This document shows, piece after piece, positions 7,428-11,456 of a stretch of 11,456 nucleotides of DNA (position 1 is the first letter of the stretch; each line of letters starts with the position of its first letter). The translations under genes were made by a program, and so were the position numbers. The notes under the pieces are model-generated. The model ran no database searches and had not been told where the DNA came from. It saw only the letters and a program-made list of their open reading frames with translations. Source of the stretch: Nephromyces sp. MM_2019. Its lineage: Eukaryota > Apicomplexa > Aconoidasida > Nephromycida. The DNA lies in the NCBI GenBank assembly GCA_015657535.1, contig JADHZB010001205.1, positions 1 to 11,456 on the forward strand, in the 5' to 3' direction.

Positions 7428-7473
7428 TCTTTCAAAGGGCTGGAATGTAGGCACATTCAAGCCCTTTGAAGGA
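7428..7473. repeat. Near-perfect hairpin with AGGC loop
   Basis: Arm TTCAAAGGGCTGGAATGT (7431-7448) pairs with ACATTCAAGCCCTTTGAA (7453-7470) at 17 of 18 positions around the loop AGGC. Three more positions pair outward if one G-T wobble is allowed, giving a 21-bp stem. No T-run follows on either side. Confidence 0.9.
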
Positions 7474-7477
7474 GCTC

Positions 7478-7523
7478 GAGTGTACGTGCACTCATCAACA
7501 CATCATAAGGGGTGTACGTACAC
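7478..7523. repeat. Dispersed palindrome copy 5 and an imperfect neighbour
   Basis: TGTACGTACA at 7513-7522 is an exact core. Just upstream, GAGTGTACGTGCACTC at 7478-7493 is a 16-bp palindrome with one mismatched pair. Both lie within 55 bp of the 7428-7473 hairpin. Confidence 0.75.
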
Positions 7524-7524
7524 T

Positions 7525-7695
7525 GAGAGAACATCAACATACACACAAGCGCATACACACACTCACCCACACGCTCACACGTAGACACATACGGAGACAC
7601 ACTGACCCACCCACACATGCACATACACACGCCTACACACCAACCAGCAGGCAAACACATGCACATACACACGCATCCACACACGTACACGCATA
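7525..7695 (+). repeat. CA-rich microsatellite
   Basis: Interrupted CACA with CATGCACATACACACGC repeated at 7615-7632 and 7656-7674. TG-rich on the minus strand. Frames through it are artefacts. Confidence 0.75.
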
Positions 7696-7729
7696 TTTCA
7701 GAATCTTCCCAGTATATAATCACCAGTAC

Positions 7730-7801
7730 CTTCCGTTTGACAAGAAAATCTTCGATGATCGTATACTCGTTGGCTACGACGCTTCTTGATTGAAAAATCC
7801 T
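7730..7801 (-). CDS. Possible 72-bp exon, unrecognised
   Basis: On the minus strand the acceptor-like ACACCCCCCTCTTCGTAG ends at 7802, and CGGAAG is followed by GTACTG at 7729. Between them are 24 codons in phase 0 at both ends, containing SVVANEYTIIEDFLVKRK. The following sequence is TG-rich on this strand, as in the phosphatase introns. A plus-strand frame also crosses the region (YLPFDKKIFDDRILVGYDAS to a stop at 7787-7789), so the strand is not settled. Possible companion segments on the minus strand are near 8232-8182 (donor GTAAGG at 8180) and 8838-8731 (donor GTAAGC), but I could not join them in phase. Confidence 0.27.
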
Positions 7802-7814
7802 CTACGAAGAGGGG

Positions 7815-7828
7815 GGTGTACATACACC
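7815..7828. repeat. Dispersed palindrome copy 6
   Basis: GGTGTACATACACC lies directly upstream (minus-strand sense) of the acceptor-like CCCCCCTCTTCGTAG. In the plus direction it is followed by CTCCCTACCTATCCTTAG, also acceptor-like. Confidence 0.85.
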
Positions 7829-8239
7829 TCCCTACCTATCCTTAGCATGGAAGAAACAATTCTCACAATTATCGAAAAGGCAGAGCATAGATAAGAAAAA
7901 AAGCTTAAGTACGCACTGTAAAAAAGGGGACGAGGATGGTGGTTGAGGCAGGGCCGAAAAAAAAACACACACATACAAATGCAGAAAGCTGCGTATTTTA
8001 CGCACACTAGAAGCTGTAGTGCGTACATACACGCAAAAATCTGCACACACAGGGATACGTATCAGTGCACAGGTGGGGGTACACCAATCGGCACACACAC
8101 ATGGATCCACAAATCTGTACAGACGCACATGCACACAAGGACACTCTTAAGTAGCTATAAATGTTCACATACGGCCTTACTTCTCTATCTGAATTTCCAC
8201 CTGGCTCCAAAGGTATACATAATCGCACATGAGTACGTT
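7829..8239. other. Unresolved region, partly CA-rich
   Basis: 7829-7960 is non-repetitive with short frames on both strands. 7963-8150 is CA-rich. 8160-8235 is non-repetitive and on the minus strand carries a strong donor-like GAGAA/GTAAGG at 8181/8180. GTGCGTACATACACGC at 8020-8035 is a diverged relative of the dispersed palindrome. No gene can be called with confidence. Confidence 0.35.
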
Positions 8240-8592
8240 CTCTCAATCACACACACACACACACACACAAGTTATCTCAATCACACACACACACACACAC
8301 ACAAGTTATCTCAATCACACACACACACACAAGTTATCTCAATCACACACACACACACACAAGTTATCTCAATCACACACACACACAAGTTATCTCAATC
8401 ACACACACACACACAAGTTATCTCAATCACACACACACATACAAGTTATCTCAATCACACACACACACACACACAAGTTATCTCAATCACACACACACAC
8501 ACACACACAAGTTATCTCAATCACACACACACACAAGTTATCTCAATCACACACACACACACACACAAGTTATCTCAATCACACACACACAC
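8240..8592 (+). repeat. Compound satellite: CTCAATC(AC)nAAGTTAT, 12 copies
   Basis: Twelve CTCAATCACAC blocks separated by AC runs of variable length and eleven AAGTTATCTCAATC junctions (AGTTATC at about 8270, 8303, 8331, 8361, 8388, 8415, 8443, 8475, 8509, 8535 and 8568). Unit length varies from 26 to 34 bp only through the AC run; the non-AC part is invariant. On the minus strand the last unit leads into GATTGAGAGAACGTACTC at 8244-8227. Long His-Thr frames through it are artefacts. Confidence 0.95.
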
Positions 8593-8699
8593 CATATCAT
8601 CCCCTCCAATACCCTAACGTCTCCCTTTCTCCACCGAAAAGCTCAAAGAGAGCAGGAAAGAACACACACCCATTCCTTCTCTTCCTCTACTACTATTCT

Positions 8700-9100
8700 A
8701 TTGACGACTTTGCACGCTTACTCCTCTACATGAAGATAAAGACTGCGAGGAAACTGTAGACGAAGAGGGAGGAGAGCAGAAATCCACACCTTTTCTTCTG
8801 CTGAAGAAGCCGATGTATCTAAAGCCTTCAAGAAGCTGCGCACACACGACTTTCAGCCAAGAAAAGGTGATCTTTGAGATTGAAGACAGAGGGTTGAGAT
8901 GCTTATCATTGCTAGCTAGGGGGGCTGTACGTACACCCCCTAATTTTCTTCTTCTTAAGGTAGTTGAAGTGTGTGTGCGTGAGCCGAAGAAGCTTAAACC
9001 TTTGAGTGATACTTGAGAGTATAGGGAACTCTTTGGTTCCAAGGGTGTATAAGAGGATTCTCCTTGCGAGATGCAATGGAGATCCTGGGAAGAAAAAAGG
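8700..9100 (+). CDS. Coding-like island, strand uncertain, plus preferred
   Basis: Free of microsatellite and open on both strands. Plus strand: a frame from about 8705 to the stop at 9014-9016 contains HEDKDCEETVDEEGGEQ, MYLKPSRSCAHTTFSQEK and VIFEIEDRGLRCLSLLARG. A strong donor, CTTAAG/GTAGTT, at 8959/8960 may end it. A second plus segment at 9018-9101 reads SIGNSLVPRVYKRILLARCN before a TG-rich tract that could be its intron. Minus strand: 8838-8731 reads LKALDTSASSAEEKVWISAL with a GTAAGC donor. The TG-rich plus-strand sequence after 9101 and the exon at 9351-9461 favour plus. No family recognised. Confidence 0.35.
8926..8935. repeat. Dispersed palindrome copy 7
   Basis: TGTACGTACA within GGGGC-core-CCCCC. 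In the plus-strand frame it reads Ala-Val-Arg-Thr-Pro. On the minus strand it is followed by GCCCCCCTAG. Confidence 0.85.
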
Positions 9101-9101
9101 A

Positions 9102-9340
9102 GCGTGTATGTTGGGGGGGGGGTGGTTGTGTGTGTGGGTGCATCGCATTGTGTTTGTATTGGTTTGTGGGTGTATCTGTATGTGTTTTTCTGTGTGCGTG
9201 TGTGAGTGTGTGTGTGTCGGGGGGTGAGTGCTGGTGTGAGTCTTCCCGGTGCGTGTGTACTGGCGTGCATTTGTGACTGTGTGTGTGTTGACAGCTTGGG
9301 TGCTGTTGTGTGTGTGTTGGGGTGTGCATTGATTGCTTGT
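9102..9340 (+). repeat. TG-rich tract, possible plus-strand intron
   Basis: Interrupted TG runs begin at a GTGTAT donor-like site at 9104 and end just before the open frame at 9351. A run of G lies at 9113-9122. Confidence 0.55.
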
Positions 9341-9350
9341 GTGAAATACT

Positions 9351-9461
9351 ATGAGCAGATTAGAGAGAAGTGCAGATAGTGTGTGCCAGAAAGAAAGTAC
9401 CTTCAAAGAAGAAGAGAGTCTACTTCAACTTGAATGCTTTGCACAGATCATCTTGTGGTAG
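9351..9461 (+). CDS. Possible last exon, unrecognised product
   Basis: The frame at 9351 reads MSRLERSADSVCQKESTFKE, then EESLLQLECFAQIILW, and stops at TAG 9459-9461. It may start after the acceptor-like CTATGAGCAG at 9358. It is free of microsatellite and sits between TG-rich (upstream) and CA-rich (downstream) sequence. It would converge with the phosphatase gene, whose stop is at 9640. Family unknown. Confidence 0.35.
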   Translation: MSRLERSADSVCQKESTFKEEESLLQLECFAQIILW

Positions 9462-9639
9462 AGGCTATCACACACACGTATACTGATGATTACATAGCTG
9501 TAAGCACGTACACACGCACAGATAGGAAAAGACGTATAATGCTTGCGCACACATGCACATCATATAACACACACATGCAGATCATGCAGCATACACACAT
9601 CATACACCACGCACACATCACCCAACACACAGATATATC
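9462..9639 (+). repeat. CA-rich spacer between convergent ends
   Basis: Interrupted CACA with repeated CACATGCA/CATCATA words. Probably 3' flank of the phosphatase gene. No exon seen. Confidence 0.5.
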
Positions 9640-11364
9640 TCAGCAAACCCTAACACACACACATCTAACCGCCGAAGTTTTCAGCCTAAAGGAGAGAATC
9701 CAACGAACATCCTTCACTCTTCTTAGAGCTAATAAGAACTGCAGGAGGTCTAACAAGGCGGTATCCTTCTCATCACCCTTCCAGCTTGGAATGTGTATGA
9801 AATTGGCTTCAAAAAAAAACACACACACACACAAAGAAGAGTAGAAGCAATTCACACACACATACATACAAAAAAGTATTTGTACAAGGGTGTAGCATTG
9901 CACACACACAGGCACATGCCAAGACATATGCCTAGCAAACACCAGATCATATACCAGGGCACACACTAGGAGACACACCAAAACACACACCAACAAACAC
10001 ATCTAGAAGCAGATCAACACAAGCTACCACATACATTCAAACAAAACTAACACACAGGTCTACATACCTACCAACACGTCTGCACCCAAACACACAAGCA
10101 AACACATCTACAAGCACATCAACAAGCATACACACACCCAGACACAAGCACACCCACTCACACACACACCTAGACACACGCACAAGCAGACACATGCGCA
10201 CACACACAAAGCCTTACAAGGATAGATTGAGGCTGCGGCTTCACTATCATCCACTAGCACTACTTTAGACATATCGCTGCGAACTTTCTTCAAGTCTTTA
10301 GTGTAGCGTCCAGAGACGGTCATATCACAGTCTTCTCTGAATAGCCGGCGATCAATGAAGTGATCGATATCCATATAGCCTAAAAGAAGAAATTCACACA
10401 CACACACGCATGGAGTGAGCAGGAGTATCGCACACACAAATATTGATGGAGCGTCGTACACACACTTGTGCTTTCTTTTGGAGTGTCACACACACAGACA
10501 CATCTTGTTGGAATGTCACACATACAGACATACCTTGTTGGAATGTCACACACACAGCCTTCACATAGAATGAAATACTACTGTTTTTCACGCACACACA
10601 AGAATATGCAAGCCATAGGGCTCTCATCTATAGAAGGCGTCCTACCCAAGATCGGCTCAGCATATTCTTTCATTCCGGCAGTGAAGAGTACTATCTCATA
10701 TAAAGGGTAGATCTGGATAAAATGAAGAAGAAGAAGAAGAAGAAGATGAAGAAGATGAAGAAGAAGATGAAGATACTTATAAGGCGCGGGAAAACTAGTG
10801 AATTTACTTCAAACAATCCAAGAAAGATGGAAGAAGTGAGGCTTTTATGCCTTAAAAGAAACTTTGCTTGCTGTAAGTGATGCATGCTGAGTGTATATAC
10901 ACCTCCTTTGAAGTAGATCAGTCCAAAAAAAAAAGAGGTATGTGAGTAGCGACAGGATGGGGGGGAGAAGGAGTGTGAAAAAGTGGATATCTTAAAAAGT
11001 GGAGCAAACATACGCACACACATACCTGTGATAGGAATTCTTCGACGTGAGGACGCTTAGATACTAAATATTTCCTGCAAGAGCTACGTGTCGACACTTC
11101 TAAGGTAATCTGATTGGTTGAAGACTGAAAGAAGCGATAGGGAAAGTTAAAACACACATAGCAAGGCAGGAGGAAAACAAACAGTTAAGAGAAGAAAACT
11201 CACACACACGGTTAAGAGAGAAAAAAAACTCACACACACATACTAACTTTAATAGAAGTGGCTTCATTAGCCTCTTGAAGAAACTCTGCCTTAATTGGCT
11301 CAGCAAAAATGAGTGTTTGGTCCAAATCAATAACGAGGGACATCGCGGGAATAAACTTTCGCTT
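9640..11364 (-). CDS. FCP1/SCP-type (NIF domain) protein phosphatase, five exons, 5' partial
   Basis: Exons 11364-11248, 11124-11026, 10712-10646, 10379-10218 and 9806-9640 join with matching phases (0, 0, 1, 1) into 203 residues ending at TGA. Every border is AG/GT: acceptors TGTGTGCAG, CTTCTTTCAG, TTTTATCCAG, TTCTTTTAG and TTTTGAAG; donors GTTAGT, GTATGT, GTAGGA and GTAAGG. Landmarks, numbered from the first visible residue: catalytic DLDQT at 13-17, KRPHVEEFL at 62-70, LYEIVLFTAGMKEYAEPIL around 76-94, RRLFREDC at 105-112, YTKDLKKV with motif Lys122, VVLVDDS at 134-140, and IHIPSWKGD leading to DVRWIL. This is a complete FCP1-homology HAD domain. Known family role: Mg-dependent dephosphorylation of Ser/Thr, as in RNA polymerase II CTD phosphatases or the Nem1/CTDNEP1 lipid regulator; the substrate here is unknown. 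The acid motif is VDDS rather than the SCP-type VDNSP, nearer to FCP1. The exon at 11364 opens with an acceptor, so earlier exons lie beyond the window. The last exon could have an alternative donor at GCG/GTTAGA. Confidence 0.92.
9807..10217 (+). repeat. CA-rich intron of the phosphatase gene
   Basis: Fourth visible intron, 411 bp. It is TG-rich on the sense (minus) strand, with a T9 run just before the acceptor at 9807-9819. Confidence 0.8.
10449..10560 (+). repeat. 30-bp tandem repeat in a phosphatase intron
   Basis: TTGGARTGTCACACAYACAG recurs with GGAATGTC-type blocks at 10480, 10511 and 10541, about 30 bp apart. A diverged copy (GGAGCGTCGTACACACAC) begins at 10449. It lies within the intron 10380-10645. 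Confidence 0.85.
10724..10775 (+). repeat. GAA/GAT triplet repeat next to a splice acceptor
   Basis: GAAGAAGAAGAAGATGAAGA-type sequence on plus, so (TTC/ATC)n on the sense strand. It ends about 10 bp before the AG at 10713-10714 and probably acts as an extended pyrimidine tract for the third visible exon. Confidence 0.85.
10891..10902. repeat. Dispersed palindrome copy 8
   Basis: GTGTATATACAC is a perfect 12-bp palindrome in the phosphatase intron 10713-11025. A TGCATGC motif lies four bases upstream at 10881-10887. Confidence 0.75.
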
Positions 11365-11391
11365 CTGCACACACAAAAAATATCTAAAACT

Positions 11392-11456
11392 GAAGAAGAA
11401 GAAGAAGAAGAGGAAGACGAAGAAGAAGAGGAAGAAGAGGAAGAAGAAGAAGAAGA
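11392..11456 (+). repeat. GAA/GAG triplet repeat at the right edge
   Basis: Purine-only triplets (GAA with GAG and GAC interruptions) run off the window. On the sense strand of the phosphatase gene this is (TTC/CTC)n upstream of the acceptor at 11365, so most likely intronic. Confidence 0.8.

Noticed and set aside
7428..7473. Intrinsic bacterial terminator
   Set aside because: No T-run follows the stem on either strand, and the genes here are spliced.
8240..8592. CRISPR-like array of repeats and spacers
   Set aside because: The 'spacers' are only AC runs of varying length, and the setting is eukaryotic; this is a satellite.
7943..8759. Frames with repeated His-Thr-His-Thr and SQSHTHTHK blocks
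   Set aside because: Direct translation of the AC satellite at 8240-8592; open in several frames at once.
9640..10002. Cys/Val-rich N-terminal part of the minus frame at the phosphatase last exon
   Set aside because: Positions above 9806 are intron; only the segment from 9806 down matches the phosphatase family and joins in phase.

Overview
This window looks like nuclear DNA of a eukaryote with spliced genes, most likely an apicomplexan of the coccidian group (Cystoisospora- or Eimeria-like). That placement is an inference. It rests on short exons with GT/AG borders, a conserved small GTPase swollen by a long Gly/Ser-rich insertion, and very heavy CA/TG microsatellite content between exons. 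I see no bacterial operon layout and no rRNA or tRNA gene. Many long open frames here are only microsatellite translated as His-Thr or Val-Cys repeats; I left these out.

Two genes are firm. (1) Positions 4667-6172 (+) encode an ARFRP1/yeast Arl3-type Arf-like GTPase. It starts with the family's N-terminus and keeps the P-loop, but has a changed catalytic Gln position, a large low-complexity insertion and a C-terminal extension. (2) Positions 11364 down to 9640 (-) encode an FCP1/SCP-type (NIF-domain, HAD-fold) protein phosphatase. I rebuilt it from five exons whose reading phases and splice borders all agree; its 5' end lies beyond the right edge. A third gene, 992 to 1 (-), is a long open frame ending in a three-helix membrane segment that runs off the left edge; its family is not recognised.

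Between these are smaller islands free of microsatellite that read like exons of unrecognised genes: 1445-1741 (+), 2109-2150 and 2279-2432 (+), 3463 to 2688 (-), 4165-4290 (+), 7801-7730 (-), 8700-9100 (mainly +) and 9351-9461 (+). They are weaker calls. The inferred layout alternates in strand: membrane gene (-), small gene (+), three-exon gene (-), possible C-terminal exon (+), ARFRP1-like gene (+), a repeat-rich spacer, weak exons on both strands, then the phosphatase (-). No pathway links the genes.

The most interesting non-gene signal is a short dispersed palindrome, consensus GGTGTACRTACACC, present at least eight times, including inside predicted coding sequence. Also notable are a near-perfect 21-bp stem hairpin at 7428-7473, a 12-copy compound satellite at 8240-8592, a 52-bp tandem repeat that copies a 3' splice-site-like sequence at 4037-4178, and a 35-bp G-rich tandem repeat just after the ARFRP1-like frame, next to a perfect-looking splice donor that overlaps the stop codon.
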